Source: CAZRDB01 sp964598695
GTDB taxonomy: Bacteria; Armatimonadota; Zipacnadia; UBA1398
Assembly: GCA_964598695.1 (NCBI GenBank)
Contig: CAZRDB010000013.1
Span: forward strand, 1-49,219
Direction: 5' to 3'
DNA: 49,219 nt
The notes under the pieces are model-generated. The model worked only from the letters and a program-made list of their open reading frames with translations. It did not search any database and was not told where the DNA came from. The number at the start of each line of letters is the position of its first letter. Position 1 is the first letter of the stretch. Positions 17,440-26,427 of the stretch are shown here, in pieces. The translations under genes and the position numbers were made by a program.

Positions 17440-17753
17440 TGTGGTTCGCTCCCGTCCCACAGACCTCGGACGCGGTACAGCACGATGCGGTTCCCTCGGA
17501 TTCCTCCGGGAGGGACGCCGTCCGGACCGCGGACGTATCATACACTGGATCGAGCCCCCCGGCGAGGCGGCCCGCTCGCCGGCACGGGGGGGGCTGTCCG
17601 ATCCTGATACGTCCGAGCCGGCGGCCCGGTTGTCGCGCCCCAGGTCCCGCCGCACGGCGGGGCAGGTCCCGCGCCCGGCGCGGTGAAGAATGGTCTGGCG
17701 CTCCCGCCCGCGCGGCGGGACGGGTTCCCCCGCGCCGGCGACCGGAGGACCGC
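17440..17753. other. 314-base intergenic region between divergent sigma factor and histidine kinase genes
   Basis: The region holds the possible ECF promoter (17469-17494). On the minus strand it also has a TATGAT-like -10 near 17525-17540 without a good -35. A direct repeat of CAGGTCCCGC lies around 17640-17680. No open frame with a ribosome binding site or coding-like composition is seen, and no clear plus-strand promoter for the kinase was found. Confidence 0.5.
17469..17494 (-). promoter_or_regulatory. Possible ECF-type promoter of the sigma factor gene
   Basis: On the minus strand GGAAC (17490-17494) is followed after 18 bases by GTC (17469-17471). This is the bipartite pattern used by many ECF sigma factors, located 30 bases upstream of the GTG start. 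ECF factors often transcribe their own genes. The match is short, so chance occurrence in GC-rich DNA cannot be excluded. Confidence 0.35.
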
Positions 17754-20261
17754 GTGATCCTGCTCGATCTGGTCCACAACATCGCGCTCCTGGTGACGCT
17801 GATCGTGAGTCACCAGATGCTCACGCACCACTGGCGCCGCAAGGGCATCGCCGTACAGGCCCTCACCGGCCTTCTCTTCGGCGCGGTCGGCCTGATCGGC
17901 ATGATGACCCCCGTTCACTGGCAGGAGGGCATCATCTTCGACGGCCGGACGATCGTCCTTGCCGTCTCGGGCCTGTTCGGGGGGCCGGTCGCGGCCTCGA
18001 TCGCCGGCGTGATGTGCGGCTGGTACCGTTGGCGTCTCAGCGGCGGGGGCGTGTGGATGGGCCTGGCCACCATCGTTGAGGCCTCTGCCTGCGGCGTCGT
18101 CTTCCACTACCTCGCCCACCGCGATCCGCGCTACCTGCGGCCCCTCGCGCTGCTCGGCCTGGGCATGCTGGTCCATGTCCTGATGCTGCTCGCCACCCAC
18201 CTCCTGCCCGGCGACGCCGGCGCGAAGGCCCGGCACGACATGGGGCCGACGATCCTGATCGCCTACCCGATCGCCACCATGGTCGTCGGGATGGTCTTCG
18301 CCGACGGTCAGGCGCGACGCGCGGCCGAGGACTCGCTCCGCGAGAGCGAGGAGCGCTACCGAAGCTACGTCAACAACGCGCCCGACGCGGTCTTCGTCAT
18401 GGATGACAACGGCCGGTACATCGAGACCAATCCGGCGGCCTCCCGCCTCACCGGCTACAGCCGCGACGAGCTGCTCACGCTGCGCACGCACGATCTCCTG
18501 CCGCCCGGGCTCGAGCCGGAGGCCGACGAGTACCTCCGTCGCGTTCGGGCCGAAGGCCGCTCCTACGCGGAACTGCCGTTCCGGCGCAAGGACGGCTCGT
18601 CGGGCTGGCGCTCCCTCTCGGCGACACGTCTCTCGGAGACCCGGATCCTCGGGTTCTCGAGCGACGTCTCGGAGCGCAAGGCTGCGGAGGAGGCGCTCCG
18701 CCGCAGCGAGGAGCGTTTCCGCTCGATGGCCGAGCAGATGCGCGACCTGCTGTTCCTGGCTGGCCCGGACGGCGCCCTGACCTACGCCTCGCCGGCTGCG
18801 GAACCGCTCCTCGGCTGGCCCCCCGAGGGGATCGTGGGCCGGAAGCTCGAGGAGCTGGTCACCCCGGTCGACGCACCACGCGTCGGCGCGCTGCTGGCGG
18901 CGATCGTGGAGCGGAACACGCCATGCACGGGCGTCTCGCTGCAGTTCCTGCGGCGGGACGGCGCCGAGTTCACCGGCGAGTTGGTCGCGACGCGCTTGGT
19001 CTCCGAGGACCGGCCGGGGGTCGCGGGGATCGTCCGCGACGTGACCGAGCGGCTGGCGCTCGAGGCCCAGCTCCGACAGGCGCAGCGGATGGAGTCGGTG
19101 GGGCGTCTGGCCGGCGGCGTGGCGCATGACTTCAACAACATGCTCGCGGTCATCATCGGCCACGCCGAGCTGGCGATGGACGCGCTCGACGACCCGGAGG
19201 CCGTGCGCGAGTGCGTCGAGCAGATCGGGGAGGCCGGCCAGCGCTCGGCGACGCTCGTGCGGCAGTTGCTGGCCTTCGCCCGCCAGCAGGCGATCTGCCC
19301 GGTCGTCCTCAACCTGAACGAGACGGTGGGAACGACGCTCAAGATGCTCCGCCGACTGGTGGGCGAGGGGATCGACATCTCCTGGAACCCCGGCCCGGGG
19401 TTGTGGCCGGTCTTCGCCGACCCCGGCCAGGTCGACCAGATCGTCGCCAACCTCGCGGTGAACGCGCGCGACGCGATGTCGGGAGTGGGGCTCCTCGAGA
19501 TCGGGACGGAGAACGTGACGCTCGACGCGGCGAGCGCGATCCCGCAGCCCTCCGGCCCCGTCACCGGCGAGTACGTCGTGCTCTCGGTGCGCGACACGGG
19601 GGTCGGGATGGACCGGGCAACACTCGAGCGGATCTACGAGCCCTTCTTCTCCACCAAGGAGGTCGGCCAGGGCACCGGGCTGGGCCTCGCGATGGTCTAC
19701 GGGATCGTGAAGCAGCACGGGGGGATCATCGGGGTCGAGAGCGAGCCGGGCGTGGGAACCGCGTTCCGGGTCTACCTCCCCCGCGCCGAGGCCCAGGCGG
19801 AGCCGGAGACCTCGCCGGAGGCCGAGGCTCCGCCGGTGCGGGGCACCGAGACGATCCTGCTCGTGGAGGACGAGGCGATGGTCCTGGGTCTGGCGCGGGC
19901 GCTGCTCGAGGGCCTGGGATACACGGTCCTCTGCGCCTCGAACCCGGAGGAGGCGCTGCGGCTCGTGGCGGAGCGGAGCCCGGCACTCGATCTGCTGATC
20001 ACCGATGTCGTGATGCCGGGGATGAGCGGCCTCGAGCTGGCCGAGCGGCTCCGGGCCGACCGGCCGACGCTGCGGTGCCTGTGTGTCTCGGGCTACACCG
20101 ACGACATCCTCTCCCGCCAGGGGGTCTCCGAGCCGGAGGTGCGGCTGCTCGAGAAGCCGTTCAGCTCGGCGACGCTCGCGGCGACCGTCCGCGAGGTCCT
20201 CGACGAGGAGGACTCGCTCCCCCCGGCGGCCTCCGCCTCCCCTACCCCGCCCGGCCTTTGA
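17754..20261 (+). CDS. Hybrid sensor histidine kinase: 5TM-LYT receptor, two PAS, kinase, receiver
   Basis: This 835-residue signalling protein starts at a GTG six bases after GGAGG. Residues 1-185 hold about five membrane segments of the LytS/5TMR-LYT type (DGRTIVLAVSGLFGGPVAASIAGVMCGWYR is typical in part). PAS domains follow at about 202-308 and 322-432. The HisKA domain has H458 in GGVAHDFNNML. The ATPase domain shows the N box (NLAVNARDAM, 566-575), DTGVGMD, FFSTK and GQGTGLGLAM. A C-terminal receiver has VEDE (704-707), the phospho-acceptor D751 in ITDVVMPGMSG, and K801. The layout predicts a membrane-sensed phosphorelay. No separate output regulator is adjacent, so the final target is unknown. 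The 3' end overlaps the convergent GH99-like gene by 20 bases. Confidence 0.92.
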   Translation: MILLDLVHNIALLVTLIVSHQMLTHHWRRKGIAVQALTGLLFGAVGLIGMMTPVHWQEGIIFDGRTIVLAVSGLFGGPVAASIAGVMCGWYRWRLSGGGVWMGLATIVEASACGVVFHYLAHRDPRYLRPLALLGLGMLVHVLMLLATHLLPGDAGAKARHDMGPTILIAYPIATMVVGMVFADGQARRAAEDSLRESEERYRSYVNNAPDAVFVMDDNGRYIETNPAASRLTGYSRDELLTLRTHDLLPPGLEPEADEYLRRVRAEGRSYAELPFRRKDGSSGWRSLSATRLSETRILGFSSDVSERKAAEEALRRSEERFRSMAEQMRDLLFLAGPDGALTYASPAAEPLLGWPPEGIVGRKLEELVTPVDAPRVGALLAAIVERNTPCTGVSLQFLRRDGAEFTGELVATRLVSEDRPGVAGIVRDVTERLALEAQLRQAQRMESVGRLAGGVAHDFNNMLAVIIGHAELAMDALDDPEAVRECVEQIGEAGQRSATLVRQLLAFARQQAICPVVLNLNETVGTTLKMLRRLVGEGIDISWNPGPGLWPVFADPGQVDQIVANLAVNARDAMSGVGLLEIGTENVTLDAASAIPQPSGPVTGEYVVLSVRDTGVGMDRATLERIYEPFFSTKEVGQGTGLGLAMVYGIVKQHGGIIGVESEPGVGTAFRVYLPRAEAQAEPETSPEAEAPPVRGTETILLVEDEAMVLGLARALLEGLGYTVLCASNPEEALRLVAERSPALDLLITDVVMPGMSGLELAERLRADRPTLRCLCVSGYTDDILSRQGVSEPEVRLLEKPFSSATLAATVREVLDEEDSLPPAASASPTPPGL

Positions 20262-21279
20262 AGCGCGCGATCTCCTCGCGGAGGATGTCGAGGTAGAGGC
20301 GGCCGTGGGTCGTCGAGGGCTCCAGGTCCTTGCTCACCTCGGCGCTCGGTTGCTCGCCCAGGACCCATTCGTTCCACGAGACGACCATCGCGAACCGCGG
20401 TCCGATCTCGTGCGCCCGCGCCCAGCGCTCGCGGAAGGTCGCGCCGCCCCTGCGGCCGGGGGTCGGGCAGTTCGGGTCATCGCGCCAACAGGCGACGACG
20501 TTCATCGACTCGGCCTGCCCCTCGTGGGCCGTGTAGCTCTGCATCCCCCGCTCCTCCCACGACCAGTAGCCGTAGTGGCTCAGCCGGTCGGACCCCGACC
20601 ACAGGTGCGGCTGCTCGGTGACGAAGCCGGTCATCCACCGGACGGTGAAGCGGTCGTCGTCCCACTCCGGCACGCCGGTCGGGAAGGGTGAGGGCGTGTT
20701 GACGTACACCACCAACAGAGGCTTCCCGAGATACTCCTGGAGGAGTGGGCGGAACCGCGGGTTGGCGACGTACTCGTCGTGGATCTGGTCGGCCTTGCGC
20801 GTGAGCCGGCCATCCACGACCGCCTCGGGAGCCCCGGGGCAGCCGAGGAAGATGCTGACCCGGGGACGCTTGGCGAGCTGGGCGTACTCGTCGAAGAGGA
20901 CCCGCGTCGCCCGCTCGATGAGCAGCAGGTCCATCCGCTGGGGCGCCTTGCGGTTCGTGTGATCGGCGTCGAGGTTGTTGCTCCAGTCGAGCCAGACGAA
21001 GTCGACGCCGGCGTCCGCGATCCACTCGGCGTGTTGGCGGATGACGCGCGGGTCGGCGGAGTCGTAGCAGCCGAGTTCGGGCTCGCCCCAAGTGTGCTCC
21101 CAACTCGCGGGCGGGAACCAGGTCGAGTAGGCGAGTCCCACCTGCCGCTCGGCGGAGGGAGTGGGGCGCGGCCGCTCGGCGACCTGCCCCCGCGCGAGAA
21201 CGCCGAGACCGGCGACGCCCGCGCCGGCCGCCTGGAGGAACGCGCGACGCGATGGGTTCACAGAGTCGTCGGGCAGCAT
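20242..21279 (-). CDS. Tat-exported glycoside hydrolase family 99/71-like protein
   Basis: This is a 345-residue protein with a twin-arginine signal (SRRAFLQ at residues 10-16, then an Ala/Gly-rich hydrophobic stretch). The mature part reads like a TIM-barrel sugar hydrolase: LAYSTWFPP, DAGVDFVWLDWSNN, LLVVYVNTP, and RFAMVVSWNEWVLGE near residues 303-316. The WNEW motif with Glu is typical of GH99 and related GH71-like proteins, which cleave alpha-mannosidic or similar bonds in glycans. Substrate cannot be predicted. The ATG at 21277-21279 follows GAGGAGG with nine bases of spacing. A scaffold gap lies 18 bases upstream, so the promoter region may be incomplete. Its 3' end overlaps the kinase gene. 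Confidence 0.72.
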   Translation of the reverse strand: MLPDDSVNPSRRAFLQAAGAGVAGLGVLARGQVAERPRPTPSAERQVGLAYSTWFPPASWEHTWGEPELGCYDSADPRVIRQHAEWIADAGVDFVWLDWSNNLDADHTNRKAPQRMDLLLIERATRVLFDEYAQLAKRPRVSIFLGCPGAPEAVVDGRLTRKADQIHDEYVANPRFRPLLQEYLGKPLLVVYVNTPSPFPTGVPEWDDDRFTVRWMTGFVTEQPHLWSGSDRLSHYGYWSWEERGMQSYTAHEGQAESMNVVACWRDDPNCPTPGRRGGATFRERWARAHEIGPRFAMVVSWNEWVLGEQPSAEVSKDLEPSTTHGRLYLDILREEIARFKGRAG

Positions 21280-21296
21280 GGGCCGATGCCTCCTCG

Positions 21297-21306
21297 NNNN
21301 NNNNNN
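21297..21306. other. Assembly gap (10 N)
   Basis: Ten unknown bases separate the GH99-like gene from the CIA30 gene. True distance and content are unknown, so linkage across this point depends on scaffolding. Confidence 0.99.
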
Positions 21307-21443
21307 CCTCGCTCGCCGCCCCCGGCTCCCGTTCGTGCGGCGGGCGCGGAGTCCTCCGCGGCCGAACCGGCCGCGGCAACGTGGACGCGATTCCGTAGTA
21401 AGCTACGAGGGAGCTTCGCGTGTGACGTGAGGAGGCGTGTTCC

Positions 21444-22592
21444 ATGTACCCTCTGCAGTTCGGTCTGGCGGCGCTGCTGGCGGCGGGGATCGTCGGGGGT
21501 GGGCTCAGTGCCCAAGTCTCGGCCCTGGAGGGGGAGGCGGATGGCGCCCCATGCCGCACCCTGTGTCGCTTCGGCGGCCTGCCAGGGGGCCTCGAGTGGA
21601 GGCCGCTTCTCGACGGCGTGATGGGTGGGGTCTCGACCGGCGTGATCGAGCGCGATGACCAGCATCGAGCGACCTTCCACGGCACGATCTCCCTCGAGAA
21701 CAACGGGGGCTTCGCTGCCGTGATCGCGCCGCTCCCAGCGGATCGGCTGCACGACGGCGATGGGGTCGCGCTGCGCGTTCGCGGCGATGGGCGGACCTAC
21801 CGCCTCGCGCTCTCGACGCGGGAAGGCTTCGCGGGGCCCATGTACGAGGCGGAGGTACCGACCACCGACGGCGTGTGGACCGAGACGCGTGTCCCCCTCG
21901 CGATGTTCGCGTCGACGTGGCGCGGGGAGCCGATCGACCCGGAGCCGCTGGCCGGGTCACAGGTGCGCGCGGTGGGCGTGTTCTGCGCCGACGGCACGGC
22001 CGGTCCGTTCCGTCTCGAGCTCGGCCGGCTGTCGGCCTGGCCGGGCCTCGCGGAGCGCCTCGACCTCCGAGAGGTCGCGGACCTGGCGACCGAAGGCGGC
22101 ATCGAGCTGTTCCGTCCGCTCCACGACACGGTAATGGGCGGCCTCTCGACGGGCGAGCTGACGGCGGAGGACGGCTCTGCCTCCTTCCACGGAGTGGTCT
22201 CGCTCGAGCGCAACGGCGGGTTTGCCTCGATCCGCTCGCGGTCCGATGGATGGGACCTCGGAGGCTACGACGGGCTGCTCGTCGAGGCCCGAGGCGACGG
22301 CAGGCAGTACCGCTTGTGCCTGACACAGGGCGCGAGCGGGGAGTGGCCGCTGTACTGGCGGCCCTTCGAGCCGTCCGGCGAGTGGGCGGAGAGCCGGGTC
22401 GCCTTCGCCGACCTCGAAGCGACCGTGTTCGGACAGCGCGTGGCGGCGCCGGCCTTCGACGCGAGCGACGTCGGCACCGTGGGTCTGATGGTCGCGGACA
22501 AGCAAGCGGGCGCGTTCCGCCTCGACGTGCGCGCCGTGAGCGCCTACCGCGTCACGCCGCTCCCCGCGGCGGAGGAGCCCCGCACGCCCTAG
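21444..22592 (+). CDS. Secreted protein with two tandem CIA30 domains
   Basis: This 382-residue protein has a signal peptide (about residues 4-24) and starts at an ATG after GAGGAGG. Two copies of the CIA30 fold follow. Each opens with a WxPLxDxVMGGxSTG-like motif: residues about 52-67 and a second copy near 228-240 as PLHDTVMGGLSTG. Each continues with FHGxxSLExNGGFA, a DG(V/L)xxxxRGDGRxYRL strand and a later FRLE/FRLD strand. CIA30 (NADH:ubiquinone oxidoreductase intermediate-associated protein 30) is a carbohydrate-binding-like jelly roll. In bacteria it is usually a single domain of unknown function. The duplication inside one exported protein, beside carbohydrate-related genes, suggests glycan binding (inference). 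Confidence 0.82.
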   Translation: MYPLQFGLAALLAAGIVGGGLSAQVSALEGEADGAPCRTLCRFGGLPGGLEWRPLLDGVMGGVSTGVIERDDQHRATFHGTISLENNGGFAAVIAPLPADRLHDGDGVALRVRGDGRTYRLALSTREGFAGPMYEAEVPTTDGVWTETRVPLAMFASTWRGEPIDPEPLAGSQVRAVGVFCADGTAGPFRLELGRLSAWPGLAERLDLREVADLATEGGIELFRPLHDTVMGGLSTGELTAEDGSASFHGVVSLERNGGFASIRSRSDGWDLGGYDGLLVEARGDGRQYRLCLTQGASGEWPLYWRPFEPSGEWAESRVAFADLEATVFGQRVAAPAFDASDVGTVGLMVADKQAGAFRLDVRAVSAYRVTPLPAAEEPRTP

Positions 22593-22715
22593 CTCGCCTG
22601 GGCCGCCAGGCTCCTCCGGCCGGGTTGGGGCGCCCCCGCAAGGCCCTGGGCCTGGCGGGAGCGAACTCCCCCGGCGCGAGTGCGTTCGAGACGCAACCGG
22701 AGGAGGAGTCGAGCG

Positions 22716-23801
22716 ATGGCAGAGACGCTGCGCGTCGGGTTCATCGGCACGGGCAAGAAGAAGGAGCGGGGCGACCGGTTCGGCTACGCCATGGCCTACG
22801 AGCACGCCAACGGCTTCCGGGAGGTCGACGGCTGTGAGATGGTCGCCTGCGCCGACATCGTCCCGGAGAACGCCGGGGCCTTCGCCGAGAGGTACGGGAT
22901 CCCCCCCGGCAGCGTCTACACGGACTACCGCGCGATGCTCGAGCGCGAGCGGCTCGACGTCGTCTCGATCTGCACCTGGATGTCGCTCCACGAGCCGATG
23001 GTGCTCGATGCCGTCGCCGCGGGCGTGCAGGCGATCCACTGCGAGAAGCCGATGGCCGACACCTGGGGCGGCGCGCGGCGGATGGCCGAGGCGGCCCGCG
23101 CCGCCGGCGTCCAGCTCACGTTCAACCACCAGCGGCGCTACGGCAAGCCCTACACGCTCGCGAAGTCGATGATCGAGGCGGGCGAGATCGGGGCCCTCTG
23201 GCGACTCGAGTGCGAGTGCGGCAACATCTACGACTCGGGCACCCACTTCATCGACATGATGAGCTTCTTCCAGGGCGACGGCGTCCCCGCGAAGTGGGTC
23301 CTCGCCCAGGTCGACTACCGGACCGAGAACCTCGTCTTCGGCGGCCACTGCGAGAACCAGCAGGTCATGCTCTTCGAGTACGCGAGCGGTGTCTTCGGTC
23401 TCGTGGTGTCCGGCGTGCCCGGCGGCGGCAAGCCGGTTGGTCCGATCAACCGGATCGTCGGCGAGAAGGGAGTCCTCGAGGTCGGCGTCGGCCACGGTCC
23501 GAGCGACGCGCTCCGGATGCGCGGCGTGGGTGACGCCGACTGGCGGTGGGTCGACACTGCCGGCGAGGGCATCCACGGCCCCCACTTCGTCGAGCGCGCG
23601 GTCGCCGATGTCGTCGACTGCCTCCGGACCGGCCGGACGTGCCAGCTCGCCGCCGACAACGCGCTGGTCGCGACCGAGCTGATCTTCGGCGCCTACGAAT
23701 CGGCGCGCCGACGCGGCCGCGTCGACTTCCCACTCACGATCGACGACAACCCGCTCGAGGCGATGGTCCGTAGCGGGGAGCTCAGGCCGGCGAAGGCGTA
23801 G
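22716..23801 (+). CDS. Gfo/Idh/MocA family NAD(P)-dependent oxidoreductase
   Basis: This is a 361-residue cytoplasmic dehydrogenase of the glucose-fructose oxidoreductase/inositol dehydrogenase/MocA family. The N-terminal Rossmann fold opens with VGFIGTGKK (residues about 6-14). The family motif EKPMA lies near residues 110-114. The C-terminal substrate domain has NHQRRYG and GTHFIDMMSFF, with a histidine at the catalytic position. The ATG at 22716-22718 follows repeated GGAGG; the longer upstream frame is not supported. These enzymes oxidise or epimerise sugars and cyclitols, and the exact substrate cannot be read from sequence. Neighbouring exported glycan-related genes suggest sugar catabolism. 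It converges on the beta-propeller gene with a 41-base gap. Confidence 0.88.
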   Translation: MAETLRVGFIGTGKKKERGDRFGYAMAYEHANGFREVDGCEMVACADIVPENAGAFAERYGIPPGSVYTDYRAMLERERLDVVSICTWMSLHEPMVLDAVAAGVQAIHCEKPMADTWGGARRMAEAARAAGVQLTFNHQRRYGKPYTLAKSMIEAGEIGALWRLECECGNIYDSGTHFIDMMSFFQGDGVPAKWVLAQVDYRTENLVFGGHCENQQVMLFEYASGVFGLVVSGVPGGGKPVGPINRIVGEKGVLEVGVGHGPSDALRMRGVGDADWRWVDTAGEGIHGPHFVERAVADVVDCLRTGRTCQLAADNALVATELIFGAYESARRRGRVDFPLTIDDNPLEAMVRSGELRPAKA

Positions 23802-23842
23802 CCCGACCCCACCCACGGAGCCGAGCAGCGGGGCGAGTCCGC

Positions 23843-24910
23843 CTACCTCGGCCAGAGGTCAGGGTCGCCGCCATCCAGCGCCGTGATGCGGCGGCCGTCG
23901 GAGAGACGGTAGAGCGTGATCGACGGCACGCCCTGCGTCGGGCGCGTCTCGACCGCGAGGAGGTTCAGCGACTCGCTCACCGCGATCTCGCCGAGTTCGG
24001 TTCCCTCGATGCGCAGGACCCGAGCCCGCCGCTCGGGCTCGCCGGCGGGCAGTCGGTAGACCTCACCCGCGAGGGAGTCTGCCTCCGCGTGGCAGACGGC
24101 GACGTAGGCGTCGGTCGGCCCGAGGTCGACGCCGCAGCCCGCACGGACGTACGAGTCGGGCTCCTCCTCGCTCCCCCACCCCACCAACTCGAAGCCGCCG
24201 CTCGCGCGCGCCGTGCGGAGTTCGTACGCGGCGCCCTCGGCCCTCGCCGGGAACCGGGGGACGGCGAGCAGCGACCGGTCGCTCGTCGCCCGGATCCGGT
24301 GGCCGTACCGGTCGGCCACGATGCCCGGGGCGCCGGTGCTCGTCGCGCCGATGCCGGCGAGGCCCACCTCGGTCCAGTCGCGGACCGTCTCCACATGCCA
24401 AGCGCCGGCGCTCCCCTTGGGGTCGCTGGTGGCGTTCGGCATCCCGACGAGCACGTCACCCGTCGCGCGGTCGAGGCCGAGGGCGACGAGGTTGGGCGTG
24501 GCCATCCTGGGGGCGCCCTCGCCGGTGGCGGGATCGAAGACCCACAGCCCGACGCCGGTCTCGACCACGAGGAGCTTGCCGTCGGGCAGGAAGGTCGGGC
24601 AGAGCGCCTCGCGCGGCCTCTCCTGGCGCTCGGCCGGGGCGAGCCGCGTCTCCCGGTGCTCGCCACGCAGCTCGCGGAGGTACACGACGCCGTCGCGGAC
24701 GTAGGCGATGGCGCCCTCGACATCGAGCGGCAGCGACTCCGTCGATGCTGCCTCGGCACCCTCGTGCGCGGCCGCGGGGTGCGATTCCGCTGCAGACTCG
24801 GGCCCGGCCCCCGCCTGCGCGCCGGCTCGCGCGCGCATTACGAGCAGGTAGGCGACGGCGCCGAGCGCCAGGATCACCAGGATGGCGAGGATCTTCGTCA
24901 GCTTCTTCAC
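23843..24910 (-). CDS. Membrane-anchored periplasmic beta-propeller-like protein
   Basis: This 355-residue protein starts at a GTG (24908-24910), nine bases after GGGAGG. It opens with a Lys-rich end and one membrane segment (ILAILVILALGAVAYLLV). An Ala/Glu-rich linker (about 30-60) leads to a region of repeated beta-strand motifs (GAIAYVRDGVVYLREL, PTFLPDGKLLVVETG, GLWVFDPATGE, NLLAVETRPT, SITLYRLSDGRRITAL) like TolB or WD-type propellers. No catalytic motif is seen. It is 34 bases downstream of the beta-helix gene and probably co-transcribed with it. A binding or scaffold role is likely. Confidence 0.65.
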   Translation of the reverse strand: MKKLTKILAILVILALGAVAYLLVMRARAGAQAGAGPESAAESHPAAAHEGAEAASTESLPLDVEGAIAYVRDGVVYLRELRGEHRETRLAPAERQERPREALCPTFLPDGKLLVVETGVGLWVFDPATGEGAPRMATPNLVALGLDRATGDVLVGMPNATSDPKGSAGAWHVETVRDWTEVGLAGIGATSTGAPGIVADRYGHRIRATSDRSLLAVPRFPARAEGAAYELRTARASGGFELVGWGSEEEPDSYVRAGCGVDLGPTDAYVAVCHAEADSLAGEVYRLPAGEPERRARVLRIEGTELGEIAVSESLNLLAVETRPTQGVPSITLYRLSDGRRITALDGGDPDLWPR

Positions 24911-24944
24911 GATCGGGAGCCTCCCAGCATGGCCCGAGCACCGT

Positions 24945-26387
24945 CTACCGCAGCAGGCCGTCCTCCTCGGGCGTTCCGTTGTGCATGAAGCCGCGGACAC
25001 GGATCGAGAGCGGGGAGCCCGGAGTCGCGGCCGTGAGGTGTGTGTCCGGGATGTTGGACACCACCAGTCCGAACACCTCGACCCGCGCGGCATCGCGCGC
25101 GGCGAAGTCAACCGGCTCGCGTCCGCCGGGACAGCCGACGAGGAAGGCGCGGCCGTTCGCCTCGTGGACCATCCGCCCGGTCGCGACCACGTTCCGGGGC
25201 GCGAACGAGCTGAGCGAGAGGTTGGCGATCTGGAGCGTGGCGCCCACGAAGTCGGGCTCGAGGAGGAAGGCCGCCTGACGGGCCACCTCGCCGCCCTCGG
25301 CGGGGAACCGCGCGGGCGTGTCGATGCTCGCGTGGACCATGACGTTCGTCATCTGGTTCGGGAGGATCGTCCCCGTGATGCAGTCGAACCCGACGACGCA
25401 GTTGTCGAGCTTGACGTTGTGCATCGAGCCCCACGGCCCCGCACCCCAGCGGACGGGGACCCTCTCGCCGGTGGCGGGGTCGACGAACGGGTTGGTTTCC
25501 GAGGCGCCGAGCCGGAAGCCGGTGTGGGTGAGGAAGACGGCCACGTCGCTGACCGAGTAGCCGTCGACCGAGCCGAAGTCAAACGCGCAGTTCGCCGGGC
25601 TGGCCGTGATCGCCGCATGCAGCCTGGCGTGCTGCCAGGAGATCGGGCCCTCGACGTTGGGCACGATGTGGATCTCCGAGATCCGCACCACATCCCGCGC
25701 CTCACGGATCGCGAACGCCCGGCCGTAGCCGAAGAGGTAGCAGCGGCTGACGACGATCTTCCCCCCCGCGGCGGTGTAGAGGAAGTCGCGGTAGCGGGCG
25801 CAGGTGATGTCCTCGATGGTGGTCGAGGCCACGCCCGGCTGGATCTCGATCGTCGGCCCGCACGGCGCGACGTGCTCGGGGATGAAGCGCCCCGTCAGCT
25901 CCTCGAGGCTCGCGTAGGCATAGGGCGAGCCGGGGGCGTCAAACTCGGCATCGGAGGGCCACGGCTGCCTGTCGTACAGGATGTAGAGGCCCCGGAGGGT
26001 GTTGCCGCCCTGGAGGAGGAACAGCGGGGCCTTGCGGGCGCCGGTGTACTCCTCGGGGCGCGGTCGGGCGAGGATCACGGGCCCCGTCTGGATCTCACGC
26101 GGCACACCCTCCCACGCGACGAACGGCATCCCGGCCAGGCTGCCGATGAGGCTGACGCCACGCACGAGTGTGACCGTGTGGGTGAGGACATAGCCCTTGC
26201 CCGGCTCGACCGGCTCGATGAAGACCGCGGCGCCGGTCCTCGCCGCTTCGCCGATCGCGGCCTGGAACGCGGCCGTGTCGTCGGCCAAGCCGTCGCCCAC
26301 GGCGCCATGGGCGCGGACGGAGACGACGCCGGGCAGGGGGACGGAGGCGGCGAAACTCGCGGCGAGGATGAGCGACAGGCCAACCAT
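24945..26387 (-). CDS. Secreted right-handed beta-helix protein (pectate-lyase-3-like)
   Basis: This 480-residue protein has a short N-terminal signal peptide (about 1-17). Residues 22-100 contain the pectate_lyase_3/GH28-type opening: VRAHGAVGDGLADDTAAFQAAI, followed by VFIEPVEPGKGYVLT and GVSLIGS. The remainder repeats beta-helix strand patterns such as NTLRGLYILYD, TTIEDITCARYRDFLY and HNVKLDNCVVGFDC. The ATG at 26385-26387 follows AAGGAG. Members cleave or bind polysaccharides, and no clear catalytic Asp set is assigned here. It is followed by the propeller gene in the same orientation, and preceded on the minus strand by a strong hairpin that isolates it from the upstream gene. Confidence 0.75.
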   Translation of the reverse strand: MVGLSLILAASFAASVPLPGVVSVRAHGAVGDGLADDTAAFQAAIGEAARTGAAVFIEPVEPGKGYVLTHTVTLVRGVSLIGSLAGMPFVAWEGVPREIQTGPVILARPRPEEYTGARKAPLFLLQGGNTLRGLYILYDRQPWPSDAEFDAPGSPYAYASLEELTGRFIPEHVAPCGPTIEIQPGVASTTIEDITCARYRDFLYTAAGGKIVVSRCYLFGYGRAFAIREARDVVRISEIHIVPNVEGPISWQHARLHAAITASPANCAFDFGSVDGYSVSDVAVFLTHTGFRLGASETNPFVDPATGERVPVRWGAGPWGSMHNVKLDNCVVGFDCITGTILPNQMTNVMVHASIDTPARFPAEGGEVARQAAFLLEPDFVGATLQIANLSLSSFAPRNVVATGRMVHEANGRAFLVGCPGGREPVDFAARDAARVEVFGLVVSNIPDTHLTAATPGSPLSIRVRGFMHNGTPEEDGLLR

Positions 26388-26427
26388 CGGGGGCTCCTTG
26401 GCGAAAGGGCTTCTCGCCCGCCCTATT

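Noticed and set aside
22593..22715. Inverted repeat CCGCCAGG/CCTGGCGG and palindrome GGGGCGCCCC between the CIA30 and Gfo/Idh genes
   Set aside because: Short stems with a 40-base loop and no T tract; expected by chance in such GC-rich DNA.
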